Part shown: one piece after another, positions 7,216 through 14,866 of the stretch
Layout of the letters: every line of letters begins with the position of its first letter
How positions within the stretch are numbered: the first letter of the stretch is position 1
From: DATCDR01 sp036510575
Lineage (GTDB): Bacteria > Actinomycetota > Acidimicrobiia > Acidimicrobiales > Bog-793
DNA length: 26,349 nt
Assembly: GCA_036510575.1 (NCBI GenBank)
Contig: DATCDR010000128.1
Coordinates: 1-26,349 of the forward strand
Direction of reading: 5' to 3'
The notes under the pieces: generated by a model
Told to the model about the DNA's origin: nothing
Seen by the model: only the letters and a program-made list of their open reading frames with translations
Database searches by the model: none
Program-made: the position numbers and the translations under genes

Positions 7216-8358
7216 GTGCGGCCACGAGGGCTCGTTTGCCTTTTCAGCGTGATGGCGATCTTCGCGGCTGTCGTCCCCGTCGCCTCTGTCGCGGCCGAGG
7301 GTGCGGCACCGGCGCCAATAGTCACCGAGGCCGCAGTCCCTACCTACGCCTCGAATTTCTTCTTCGGAACCCTCGGTGTCATCGGCGGTCGAGTTGTAGT
7401 CGGTGACCTGCCCGGTGGCTCGACGTGTTGGCTCGACGTCGTCGCACCAACGAGTCTCCGCGTGGTGTCGAGTGCCAGAACTTCATGTGAGAACCCGTCC
7501 CTTGCCGGAGAACAAGTCATGCCCGTCGAGTCAGTTACGCCTGTTGGCTCCGAGATCGGCGCCGTACGGATCGCGGTGCGCGATCAGTCGACGGGAGCGG
7601 TACATCTCGGACCGGTGGTCATGCGATACGGCAACTTCTCTGATACGCGACCGGAGTGGACATACGGCGGTGGCTACCTCTGGCTCTATGACGTCGGCAC
7701 TGAGAACGTCTCGATTTCGACGAAGCTGCCTGCCGAGGTCCTTCGCATCTCGCTTTTGACCGGTCACGTACTCTCGACGGTGCTTGTGCATGCGCGGACA
7801 CGCGTGACGCTCGCTGCTGACGACGACGGGCTCTGGATGGCATCGAGTTCAGAGACCACTGGACGCGGCCCGATTCTCTCCTTCCTCGGCGAAAGCGCCA
7901 CGCATCCGGTCGACCTTGGACTGAGTGGCGCGAACGTGAACTGGGTCGTTGCCGTCGGACATACCGCGTGGATAGGGCTGCTAACAAGCTCTACGAAGGC
8001 GGTGGAGGAGATGGCGACCTACTCCTCGCCTACCGCTCCTCCGCGAATTGCTGTTGATCGACGGGGCACGCCAGCACCGACCGAACTCGGCCAGGGCTTC
8101 TTCGACCAGCAACCCGTACTCGATGCTCCAGGGATCGGCCTCGTGGCCCTCGCTCCAGGATGGCTCGACTCCATCGACGCGCCCGCATCTCGCGAACAGG
8201 TCCTCAAAATCGACCCGGAGACGGGCGCATCATCTGTACTCGCGACCTTCCATCTGTCACCCGCTGGATCGGTTGTTGGCAATCTCATCTACAACGGTGC
8301 GCTGTTCGCGCTCGTCGGCGATGGCGCGTACGCGAAGGTCTATCGAATCAAGCTTTAA
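7216..8358 (+). CDS. Secreted protein of unknown function (380 aa)
   Basis: The GTG start gives a typical signal peptide: basic MRPR, a hydrophobic core to about residue 22 and a cleavage site after an Ala-rich stretch (SVAAEGAAPAP). The mature region is strand-rich with regularly spaced turns, and segments such as AADDDGLWMASS and NGALFALVGDGAYAKVYRI resemble blades of a beta-propeller. I therefore expect an extracellular propeller-like fold, but recognise no named family and no catalytic residues. Two Cys around residue 73 and 90 may form a disulfide after export. It is the third gene in a run of envelope genes on the plus strand (5176-9256), separated by gaps of more than 130 bp, so it is probably transcribed on its own. 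The start is supported by the CAGAAT box 6 nt upstream. Confidence 0.68.
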   Translation: MRPRGLVCLFSVMAIFAAVVPVASVAAEGAAPAPIVTEAAVPTYASNFFFGTLGVIGGRVVVGDLPGGSTCWLDVVAPTSLRVVSSARTSCENPSLAGEQVMPVESVTPVGSEIGAVRIAVRDQSTGAVHLGPVVMRYGNFSDTRPEWTYGGGYLWLYDVGTENVSISTKLPAEVLRISLLTGHVLSTVLVHARTRVTLAADDDGLWMASSSETTGRGPILSFLGESATHPVDLGLSGANVNWVVAVGHTAWIGLLTSSTKAVEEMATYSSPTAPPRIAVDRRGTPAPTELGQGFFDQQPVLDAPGIGLVALAPGWLDSIDAPASREQVLKIDPETGASSVLATFHLSPAGSVVGNLIYNGALFALVGDGAYAKVYRIKL

Positions 8359-8364
8359 GCTTGA
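8348..8364 (+). terminator. inverted repeat spanning the stop codon
   Basis: TCAAGCT-TTA-AGCTTGA is a perfect 7-bp inverted repeat whose centre is the TAA stop of the secreted-protein gene. A T5 run occurs about 22 nt later (8386-8390). It is a candidate terminator, but the 3-nt loop is tight and the T-run is distant. Confidence 0.35.
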
Positions 8365-8572
8365 GACGTACCTACTAAAGCAGCCTTTTTGACCGCCGGC
8401 TAGCGGGTTCTCGGGGGTTTTCGGGTCCCTTTCGGGCGCCCCGGTCCCGGCGTCTGGGATTTCGGTGGACTGGCCGGCGAGCCGAGGGTCGAACGAGGGT
8501 GGCGAGCGATTCGGTTGGGGGTCAGGCAATTGGATCGTTCGACTGCGAGGCTGATTGGGCAAGGATGGGATC

Positions 8573-9256
8573 GTGCCCCACGAAAGTGATGCCGGACCGT
8601 CGGCCGAATTTCCCGAGGCACGTACCCCAGCGGAACGAATCGCGGAGGCGGTGGCGCTCCGGTTCCGTAGGGTTCCATGGGATCCGTCCGAGATCGTGCC
8701 CGCAGCGGTCGTCACCGCCGTACTGCTATCTGCAGTAGCCGAGATCGCTGCGGCGATCGTCATAGGAGTGTCCGGTCAGGGTTTTGGTGTTGCGGAGTCC
8801 CTACTGCAAGCGACGGACTGGGCTCAGCCCGTACTCGTAGCGGTGCTACTCGGTTCGGTTCTCCTTTCCTGGAAGGAGGTCAGTACACGTTGTGACGACC
8901 TCGACTTCTTCTCGTCCACCGACGACGATCTGGCCGCGAGCGAGATCGATCCTGACGAGACGATGGTCAGACTGTTTCGGTCGCGCTTTTTGGCCTCGAG
9001 TGCACTCGTCGCGGCGGGGTCGAGCGCAGCAGCAGCGATCGGTTTCGAGGTGGGTGTCGCCATGGAACGGCTCCAACGCCCGATCGGACTGGGTGGGTTC
9101 GACGGTCAGACCTGGGGCGCGCTTATCCAGGGTGGCGGAGTCGCTCTGGCCGTTGGTGTGCTCGCATTTGCGTGCCTCGTCATCGGGCGGCGAATCCACC
9201 GAAGAGCCAGGGCGACCTTGGCATTGCCCGAGAGCGAGCTCGCAGACCACGACTAA
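8573..9256 (+). CDS. Four-helix membrane protein of unknown function (227 aa)
   Basis: Four hydrophobic segments are visible: VPAAVVTAVLLSAVAEIAAA, WAQPVLVAVLLGSVLLSW, FLASSALVAAGSSAAAAIGF and LIQGGGVALAVGVLAFACLV. A soluble acidic N-terminus precedes them and an acidic loop (CDDLDFFSSTDDDLAASEID) lies between the second and third. The C-terminus is basic then acidic (GRRIHRRARATLALPESELADHD). No family is recognised. I chose GTG 8573 because AAGGATGG lies 6-7 nt upstream; a TTG at 8555 would add six residues. The gene is followed by a candidate terminator and a 270-bp gap. It could be a stress or envelope protein by context only. Confidence 0.66.
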   Translation: MPHESDAGPSAEFPEARTPAERIAEAVALRFRRVPWDPSEIVPAAVVTAVLLSAVAEIAAAIVIGVSGQGFGVAESLLQATDWAQPVLVAVLLGSVLLSWKEVSTRCDDLDFFSSTDDDLAASEIDPDETMVRLFRSRFLASSALVAAGSSAAAAIGFEVGVAMERLQRPIGLGGFDGQTWGALIQGGGVALAVGVLAFACLVIGRRIHRRARATLALPESELADHD

Positions 9257-9297
9257 GGACCCTTGGACGGAGTAGCCGACGCGAGGACGAACTCACG

Positions 9298-9320
9298 CTA
9301 GAGCCTTTCTACGGCTCTGG
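9298..9320 (+). terminator. candidate terminator hairpin
   Basis: AGAGCC-TTTCTAC-GGCTCT forms a 6-bp stem extended by a T-G wobble and a C-G pair to 8 bp, about 40 nt after the four-helix membrane gene. A CTTGT sequence, not a full U-tract, follows. Confidence 0.42.
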
Positions 9321-9513
9321 CTTGTACTGCCGTCGGGTCCGTTTAATGACAACTGCCGGCGAGGCGACCTTCGGCACGCAGGGCCTTCGAACGCGCTCCT
9401 AATCGACGGCCGGCGGTCACAGGCCAGCCTTTACGACGGACGCCAATCGATGCATCCAGCAGGCGCTGTGACGAGCGCTCAACTGCATAAGATTCGACCA
9501 AGATCGAGCGCCG

Positions 9514-9519
9514 AGGAGG
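9514..9519 (+). promoter_or_regulatory. strong ribosome-binding site (AGGAGG) deciding a small gene
   Basis: AGGAGG is separated by 7 nt from the GTG at 9527. In this window this motif otherwise occurs in front of well-supported genes (13029, 18713, 21563), and it is the main reason to accept the following 57-aa frame. Confidence 0.6.
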
Positions 9520-9526
9520 CCATAGC

Positions 9527-9700
9527 GTGACAGCCGCCCAGTCGATGCCGCATCTTCAAGGTCTGACACCAGGCGCAGCCCTGCTCGGAAACCGCCAGTG
9601 TTCTTGTGGCCGACGCGTTGAGCTCGTCGACGAAGGCCCCGGACCGGCCACTTATCAATGTCCGTCGATCCGGGAGAGTGCGGAGGGCGACAGAGACTAG
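9527..9700 (+). CDS. Small cysteine-containing protein (57 aa), possible zinc-ribbon remnant
   Basis: Translation from GTG gives a 57-aa product, MTAAQSMPHLQGLTPG onward, with CSCGRR at residues 25-30 and TYQCPS at 42-47. CxCG followed by YxCP about 16 residues later resembles half of a treble-clef or zinc-ribbon knuckle of the kind found in many actinobacterial small proteins, but only three Cys are present, so metal binding is uncertain; His9 could be a fourth ligand only if the fold allows. Support comes mainly from the AGGAGG site 7 nt upstream. It is convergent with the twin-YbjQ gene (56 bp between the 3' ends). A 104-aa frame on the opposite strand overlaps it but lacks any start signal. 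Possible roles are regulatory or structural; nothing more specific can be said. Confidence 0.5.
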   Translation: MTAAQSMPHLQGLTPGAALLGNRQCSCGRRVELVDEGPGPATYQCPSIRESAEGDRD

Positions 9701-9756
9701 AGAGCTCGCAGGGACCCTGTAGACCGAACACCGCTCTTGTCTCCGCCGACGCCCAC

Positions 9757-10668
9757 CTAAGTCTGGTTCTTCTTCTGTCTACCGAGGTCGACCCCGAACG
9801 ACGGCTCGCCTATCGGTAGGTCCGTCGCTGTCGTCTGGCGAATCGCTGTCCCAATGACTCTGGCCTCAGCCATGAAATCCTCGTAGTCCGTGCCGCGACT
9901 GTGCAACTCCTCGACGCGCGTCTCGATCGGACCAGAGATCAAGAGACCGACCGCACCGAGTTGCAGTGTCCGGTCGTCGGCGAGATCTCGAGCGGCGTTC
10001 CGGGCTCCGATGAGGAGATGGGTGTGGCTCGGTATCTCGCCGGGCATGACCGACTGATGGATCATCATGCCGGACAGTGCATCGTTTCGTCGCATGGAGA
10101 TAGCGGTGGCTACCACGAGCGCAATCGGCATCCAGCCCAGACGATGGAGTTTCGCAAGGTCCATTCCCGAGAGGGCCGTCGCGAACGGCGGGGCAGAGGC
10201 TCGGTTGGGACCGCGAACTGCTAGCCCTACGAGCGAGAGGCCTCGGACTCCTGCGATCCGACGGTCTTCAGAGACCTTCACGTCGATCGCGCCGCAGCCC
10301 CCTAGCTCCACGACTGATTGGAGGAGACGACTCAGCGCCAGTTGCCATCCATGTTCGAGCGCACGTGCGTACCCGGCGAGAGGGAACTCTCCGCCGTCGA
10401 CACTCGTCTGTGAGGGGTCACCGGCAGTTGTGGCCCACTGACCGTTCGGGCGCCACGAGGCACTCTTGTAATCGAGTGTGCTCAGGTGAACTGCCTCGCT
10501 ACCCGAGACCATTCCGATCGGCTCGTATCCGTCTGCCTTCAGTCCGATGAAGCTCGACATGCTAAAGATCCGAGTAGAGGTATCGACCTTCGTTTGTGAT
10601 TCCGCGAGTGCCATCAGAGCAAAACGGGGCGCTTTGCGATTCCGAAATCGAGTCACGAAGCCGCCCAT
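9757..10668 (-). CDS. Protein with two tandem YbjQ-like (putative heavy-metal-binding) domains
   Basis: The 303-aa product contains the same domain twice. Copy one (about 45-150) runs from GYEPIGMVSGSEAV through GWQLALSRLLQSVVELGGCGAIDV to LSLVGLAVRG. Copy two (about 175-290) runs from GWMPIALVVATAIS through ARNAARDLADDRTLQLGAVG to ARVIGTAIRQT. Each has the GxxPxxxV strand, a helix with ARxxAL-type residues, a G-A/G strand and the closing IGTAxR strand of the YbjQ/UPF0145 family (COG0393), a pentamer-forming fold once proposed to bind metals; its real function is unknown. Two fused copies could form a pseudo-oligomer. No signal peptide or TM segment is seen. The start is uncertain: ATG 10668 has an AAAACT box 6 nt upstream (leaderless), while ATG 10614 would drop 18 basic residues. 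It is divergent from the amidohydrolase gene with very little space between them. Confidence 0.68.
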   Translation of the reverse strand: MGGFVTRFRNRKAPRFALMALAESQTKVDTSTRIFSMSSFIGLKADGYEPIGMVSGSEAVHLSTLDYKSASWRPNGQWATTAGDPSQTSVDGGEFPLAGYARALEHGWQLALSRLLQSVVELGGCGAIDVKVSEDRRIAGVRGLSLVGLAVRGPNRASAPPFATALSGMDLAKLHRLGWMPIALVVATAISMRRNDALSGMMIHQSVMPGEIPSHTHLLIGARNAARDLADDRTLQLGAVGLLISGPIETRVEELHSRGTDYEDFMAEARVIGTAIRQTTATDLPIGEPSFGVDLGRQKKNQT

Positions 10669-10674
10669 GCGCGT

Positions 10675-10680
10675 AGTTTT
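10675..10680 (-). promoter_or_regulatory. candidate -10 box (AAAACT on the minus strand)
   Basis: AAAACT matches TATAAT at A2, A4 and T6 and lies 6 nt before the ATG at 10668. It falls in the short gap between two divergent genes, so the promoter of the amidohydrolase gene must overlap it or lie inside the neighbour. Confidence 0.3.
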
Positions 10681-10712
10681 GCAGCTAGGTGCCCGACAGG
10701 ATGAGGGCTGGG

Positions 10713-11711
10713 ATGACCGAGGCTGGGGGTGCTCCGATGAGGGCTATGACAGGGTTAACGCAGCTTGTGGACGTGCATGCGCACTTCATCACCGAGGACT
10801 ACACCGCGGCGGCCAAGGACTTCGGAATCGAGGCACCAGACGGGCTACCCGCGTGGCCCCACTGGTCCGCGCGAGAGCACTTGGAGGTGATGGACCGCAC
10901 TGGTATCGCACGGGCGATCCTGTCGGTTTCCTCGCCCGGGGTTAACTTCGGCGATGACGCAGTCGCCGTGCAGATCGCGCGCGACGTGAACGCCGCCGCT
11001 GCCGAGATCAGCGCCGCCAACCCGGGACGGCTCAGCTTCTTCGGCGCGCTTCCGCTACCGGACGTCGGGGCCTCCTTGGACGAGATTCGTCGCTGCTTCG
11101 ATGAGCTTGGCGCAGATGGCATCGCGTTGTTGTCGAACGTGCACGGCGTGTATCTCGGCGATGAGCGCTACAAGTCGGTGTGGCGTGCACTGGACGACCG
11201 GGGCGCAGTCGTCTTCATCCATCCGACGGCCCCGCCACACGGAGAGTCGGTGAGTCTCGGTCGACCGTATTCGGTCGTCGAGTTCATCTTCGACGAGGCG
11301 CGGACGGTCATCGACATGATCTTCGCTGGCGTTCTTCTCGATTACCCGCGAATCAAGTTCGTCATAACCCACAGTGGCGGCGCCCTGCCCGTCATCGCCG
11401 ATCGAGCAAGCGCTCGCTATACGCCACCGAAGGACTCAGGCGTGACGCTGCGCGACCAGTTGGGCCAGCTCTGGTTCGATTGCGCGGGGACTCCGTTGCC
11501 CACTGCGCTTCCGACTTTGGCGACGGTGGTAGGCGAGCAGCAACTCGTGTTCGGGACCGACTACTGCTTCGTCCGACCTGACGGGGTGGCAGCGCACGTG
11601 CAGCGAATCATTGCTGACGACCACGCCGATTGGCCGGCGATCATGGATCGAAATGCGATCCGTCTCCTGGCAGATACGGCCCATCCGGTAGGGGAATACC
11701 CCGGTAGCTGA
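10713..11711 (+). CDS. Amidohydrolase-2 (ACMSD-like) family metal-dependent hydrolase/decarboxylase
   Basis: The protein has the TIM-barrel amidohydrolase-2 pattern. The metal-binding DVHAHF (His22 and His24 with this start) is followed by VMDRTGIARAILSVSSPG, the ALPLPD strand, a third His in FIHPTAPPH, ITHSGG with the fourth metal His, and FGTDY with the catalytic Asp. Family members decarboxylate aromatic or semialdehyde acids (ACMSD, OHCU, gamma-resorcylate) or hydrolyse related compounds; a decarboxylase-type role in aromatic degradation is most likely, but the substrate cannot be read from sequence. Several in-frame starts exist: GTG 10689, ATG 10701, ATG 10713, ATG 10737 and ATG 10746. 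I prefer 10713 since GAGGG stands 5 nt upstream, giving 332 aa. The gene stands alone between the twin-YbjQ gene and a 307-bp gap. Confidence 0.85.
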   Translation: MTEAGGAPMRAMTGLTQLVDVHAHFITEDYTAAAKDFGIEAPDGLPAWPHWSAREHLEVMDRTGIARAILSVSSPGVNFGDDAVAVQIARDVNAAAAEISAANPGRLSFFGALPLPDVGASLDEIRRCFDELGADGIALLSNVHGVYLGDERYKSVWRALDDRGAVVFIHPTAPPHGESVSLGRPYSVVEFIFDEARTVIDMIFAGVLLDYPRIKFVITHSGGALPVIADRASARYTPPKDSGVTLRDQLGQLWFDCAGTPLPTALPTLATVVGEQQLVFGTDYCFVRPDGVAAHVQRIIADDHADWPAIMDRNAIRLLADTAHPVGEYPGS

Positions 11712-12018
11712 TTCGTCACCCGGCTACCTGGGCTGCAGCGTGGCTCGATTGGATGCGTGACGCACCATCGGCGTGAGGTCGAGACGCTGGCACACCCGAT
11801 CGAACGCCTACGGGTCATGTCGCTGCTTCTCGACGCAGCTACGGCCTGGCAGGACACGTCTCAGGGTCTAATCGGACTGACGTGAACTCGTCGGTTACCG
11901 CACGCCATTTCAGTTCCTGTGGCAGCTCTACGTCGCAGGTCGCATCACCAGGGTCGTCAAAGGTCGGGCTTAGTGTTGTTCATTGCTTATTGCGAGAACT
12001 CGGCGACGAGGAGCGGCA
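11712..12018 (+). other. 307-bp gap without a convincing gene
   Basis: Only short frames occur. A GTG-started 42-codon frame (11757-11885) has a weak upstream site and no recognisable product, and a 92-aa frame from 11882 has Ser/Arg-rich non-globular composition. GAGGAG at 12008-12013 is the ribosome-binding site of the next gene, whose promoter should lie here; no clear -35/-10 pair was found. Confidence 0.5.
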
Positions 12019-12753
12019 GTGGATAGTCAAGAACCGAGCACTCCGGTTGTGCTCCCGTACCGAAGCCCGTACCGGCCAGTCCAATGGATCGGCGAGAAGG
12101 ACGTTGCGCATCCGTCATTTGGACCTGCGATCTTCACAGCGGCGGCCCTTTGGTTCCTGATTCAGATCGTCTCGGCTTGGGTGTTTCATCCGAGCTACAG
12201 CTTGGTCTCCAACACGATTAGCGACCTCGGCGAGACCAGCTGTAGGGGCGCCTACGGGAACGGGATGTGCTCACCTCGTTGGTGGCTCACGGATTACGTC
12301 GGCTTCTTGCTGCTCGGCCTAGTCATGATTATTGGTTCGGCGCTGCTCTACCACGAGTTCTCCCAGAGAGTCCCTCGGGAGCGTCGCGCTGCGATGATCG
12401 GGTTCACGCTGATGGCACTCGCCGATCTTGGTTCGATCCTCGTCGGGTTTTTTCCCAAGAATGTAGATCGGACCATACATATCCTTGGAGCCTTTCTCGC
12501 CATCGGCTTCGGCAATCTCGCGATATTCGCGCTCGGGGCCTTCCTCACCCTTCCGGAGTCGATGCGACGCTCCCTGCTGACTTTTAGCAGTCTCGCTTTG
12601 GCCGCGCTGGTGTGCTTCGCCGGCCACAAATACTTCGGCATCGGCGGCGGGATCATGGAGCGCATTGCCGCCTACCCGGAGACGATTTGGCTCATCACCT
12701 TAGGCCTGTACGTCTGGCGATTCCACCCGCAGGAGTCCGGCTCGTACACCTGA
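12019..12753 (+). CDS. DUF998 family membrane protein
   Basis: DUF998 proteins are six-helix integral membrane proteins of unknown function, common in actinobacteria. The diagnostic first part is present: after the first helix comes FHPSYSLVSNTISDLGETSC, a short loop with CSPRWW, and then a helix containing LLLGLVMIIGSALL. Four further helices follow (GFTLMALADLGSILVGFFP, ILGAFLAIGFGNLAIFALG, LLTFSSLALAALVCFAG and IWLITLGLYVW). The loop between helices one and two has two Cys (SCRG and MCSP) that may pair outside the membrane. I start at GTG 12019, preceded by GAGGAG with a 5-nt gap, giving 244 aa; the frame is open upstream to 11983 without a ribosome-binding site. It is monocistronic by spacing. 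Confidence 0.86.
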   Translation: MDSQEPSTPVVLPYRSPYRPVQWIGEKDVAHPSFGPAIFTAAALWFLIQIVSAWVFHPSYSLVSNTISDLGETSCRGAYGNGMCSPRWWLTDYVGFLLLGLVMIIGSALLYHEFSQRVPRERRAAMIGFTLMALADLGSILVGFFPKNVDRTIHILGAFLAIGFGNLAIFALGAFLTLPESMRRSLLTFSSLALAALVCFAGHKYFGIGGGIMERIAAYPETIWLITLGLYVWRFHPQESGSYT

Positions 12754-13028
12754 CCAGGACGGCGCGTTGCCCTGAAGATGTTCGCCACGGCGGCGGTTCT
12801 AGAAGCTGTCAGCATGGCCCAGGTCAGTGGCCATGAATCGCTGGGTCGTACCGAAACTCTGGCATGGCCATATGCAGTGATCTCGATGAGATCCCGCATA
12901 GCTGTGTCGCCGAATGCCGGAGGACTCGCTTCGAGCTTTTAGAGTTCGACTGAGGATCACCGTGGCTCTACGCTCGGCACAGCTGTCCGCCAAGGAGCGG
13001 CGAGCTCACTCGAACGAGCGGAGGAGAC

Positions 13029-13946
13029 ATGGCCGACCTGCCAAAGCGCGAGCTCGGCAGCACTGGGTATGAAGTCACGAGTCTTTCCTACGGCGCGATG
13101 GAGCTCCGCGGCGCTCCGCGGGGACCCCAGCTTTCCGATGGAGAAGCGGGGGAGCTGCTGAACACGGTGCTCGATGTCGGGATCAACCTGATCGACACTT
13201 CGATCGACTACGGACTGAGCGAGGAGCGGATCGGCAAGTTCATCTCGACGCGTCGTGACGAGTACTTCCTCGCGACCAAGTGCGGCTGCGTGCCTAACGG
13301 GGAAGGAGAGCACGTTCACACCGCGGCGAATATTCGTAACGGGGTGGAACGGAGCCTGGACCTGATGCGCACGGACCACCTCGACCTCGTCCAGTTCCAC
13401 CGAAGCCTCACTCCTACCGAGTTCGACGAAGAAGGGGCCTTAAGCGAACTTCTCGCGCTCCGCGACGAGGGCAAGGTGCGCTTCATCGGGGTGTCGGGCA
13501 CGGTCCCGAACCTAGATGACCAGGTTGACATGGGTGTCTTTGACGCATTTCAGATCCCGTACTCGCTTTTGCAGCGCGATCACGAGGCAGCGATCGCCCA
13601 TGCGTCAAGCGCTGGAGCGGGTGTCATCGTTCGCGGCGGGGTTGCACGCGGTGCTCCGACGGACTGGGAGCGGCGGACGTACTACATGCTGCCGGGGAGC
13701 CAGATGCAAGATACCTGGCAAGCAGCCAACCTCGACACGTTGCTCGACGGAATGAGCCGCATCGAGTTCACGCTCCGCTTCACCCTCTCCAACCCGCATC
13801 TCGACACGACGATCGTCGGCACGAGTAGTCGCGACCACCTGGCGGCGAACGTCGAATTCGCGATGCGAGGTCCGTTGCCCGCTGAGCTCTACCAGGCTGC
13901 GCTCGAGCGGCTCGACGCGCTGCAGGCTGCTTCGGAAGAGAGCTGA
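13029..13946 (+). CDS. Aldo/keto reductase family oxidoreductase
   Basis: Aldo/keto reductases reduce carbonyls with NADPH in a TIM barrel. The 305-aa product starts with the family signature KRELGSTGYEV and has the catalytic tetrad Asp56 and Tyr61 (LIDTSIDYGLSEERIG), Lys84 (LATKCG) and His124 (LVQFHRS). The cofactor-binding end is also present (TIVGTSSRDHLAANVE). The ATG at 13029 follows CGGAGGAGAC, a strong ribosome-binding site with 5-nt spacing. It is separated by 275 bp from the DUF998 gene and is convergent with the PurO-like gene (78 bp between). The substrate is unknown; the sequence looks like the YhdN/Tas-type cytosolic branch rather than the voltage-gated channel beta subunits. Confidence 0.92.
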   Translation: MADLPKRELGSTGYEVTSLSYGAMELRGAPRGPQLSDGEAGELLNTVLDVGINLIDTSIDYGLSEERIGKFISTRRDEYFLATKCGCVPNGEGEHVHTAANIRNGVERSLDLMRTDHLDLVQFHRSLTPTEFDEEGALSELLALRDEGKVRFIGVSGTVPNLDDQVDMGVFDAFQIPYSLLQRDHEAAIAHASSAGAGVIVRGGVARGAPTDWERRTYYMLPGSQMQDTWQAANLDTLLDGMSRIEFTLRFTLSNPHLDTTIVGTSSRDHLAANVEFAMRGPLPAELYQAALERLDALQAASEES

Positions 13947-14024
13947 GTCTCAGCGGGACAAGCGTCTGGCCCATCGTTCTCGGGCAGGTTGGTGATTGCG
14001 CGTCGCCGGCGAAGCAGATCGCGG

Positions 14025-14681
14025 TCAGACCTGCCGGTCTACATTCCAGAGGCTCCCGACCACACACGAGGCCAGGCCGACACGTAAGTCGCTGTCGAGC
14101 GTGTCCCAGGTGGTAGCGACCTGCTCGTCGAGGCTCGGGGCGAGTTCGACCCAGGTGGGAACTGCCCACCCGCAAGGGTCGGCGATTGGTCCTTGATAGG
14201 TGGCGAGGAGTATCCCGGCGCCGAGTGGGAACTCATCAGTCGACAACATGTTGTGCCCGATGGAACCGTCTATCGAACGAACCGCAGCACCACATAGCGC
14301 AGCGTCTGCCATGAGATCGACGACCGCTGCGATTCGTGGGGTGAAGATCGGGGGGTCTGGCTCGGGCTCGAGCAACTCGAGCAGCGTCGAACCGGGCTGG
14401 TCGGCAAGACCGAGTCCGATCTCGGCCACGTGTCGTCCATTGCCGACGACGAGCTGGGTCCCGAAGATTCCAGCGGCTTGATAGTGGCGGAGCGGATCGT
14501 CACCGCCGCCGCCGGTGTCCTCGATGTGAAGCTCGGTCCCTCGAGGAACAAATTGGCGCCGGCGTGAGGCCTCACTTCTTCCCGTAGCCCAGTAGAGCGC
14601 AACTAATCCATAGTCGGTCCGACCGATGAGCAGTCCCCGCCCCGGATACGGAGAGTTAGCAAGAGCGTCTTCGAGATTCAT
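14025..14681 (-). CDS. IMP cyclohydrolase-like protein (PurO family)
   Basis: PurO closes the purine ring, converting FAICAR to IMP, and is best known in archaea. This 218-aa protein shows the family N-terminus: YPGRG (12-16), a short strand with GRTDYGLVAL, then YWATGRSEASRRR (30-42), followed by an acidic Gly/Asp-rich loop and DPLRHYQA. It also has TPRIAAV in the middle, as in bacterial members. AAGGGAGA about 8 nt upstream of ATG 14681 gives the start. Bacterial relatives often coexist with PurH and may act on other substrates; here the gene follows the DHA2 exporter on the same strand (185-bp gap) instead of other purine genes. A role in nucleotide or nucleoside-like antibiotic metabolism is a speculation only. 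The catalytic residues were not checked one by one. Confidence 0.74.
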   Translation of the reverse strand: MNLEDALANSPYPGRGLLIGRTDYGLVALYWATGRSEASRRRQFVPRGTELHIEDTGGGGDDPLRHYQAAGIFGTQLVVGNGRHVAEIGLGLADQPGSTLLELLEPEPDPPIFTPRIAAVVDLMADAALCGAAVRSIDGSIGHNMLSTDEFPLGAGILLATYQGPIADPCGWAVPTWVELAPSLDEQVATTWDTLDSDLRVGLASCVVGSLWNVDRQV

Positions 14682-14866
14682 CTAGGCAGTCTCCCTTGTC
14701 GGCGCCCGTCAGGCGGCGTTCTGCGTCCACGTTGATGAGCGGACCTGAACCTCACGTCAAGGCGCACCGGGATGTTTGCCCGAGCGTGCTGAGCATCCGC
14801 CTGTTCTCGCGAGACCATCCAGTGTGTCTACGAGGATTGCTCTAGCGGTCGCGATTAAGCGGTGCG

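Noticed and set aside
11757..11885. 42-codon GTG frame upstream of the DUF998 gene
   Set aside because: Weak upstream site and no recognisable features.
14003..14012. 10-bp palindromes TCGCCGGCGA (14003) and TCTCGCGAGA (14805)
   Set aside because: Short G+C-rich palindromes are expected by chance at this composition; the first lies between convergent genes and neither has a second copy.
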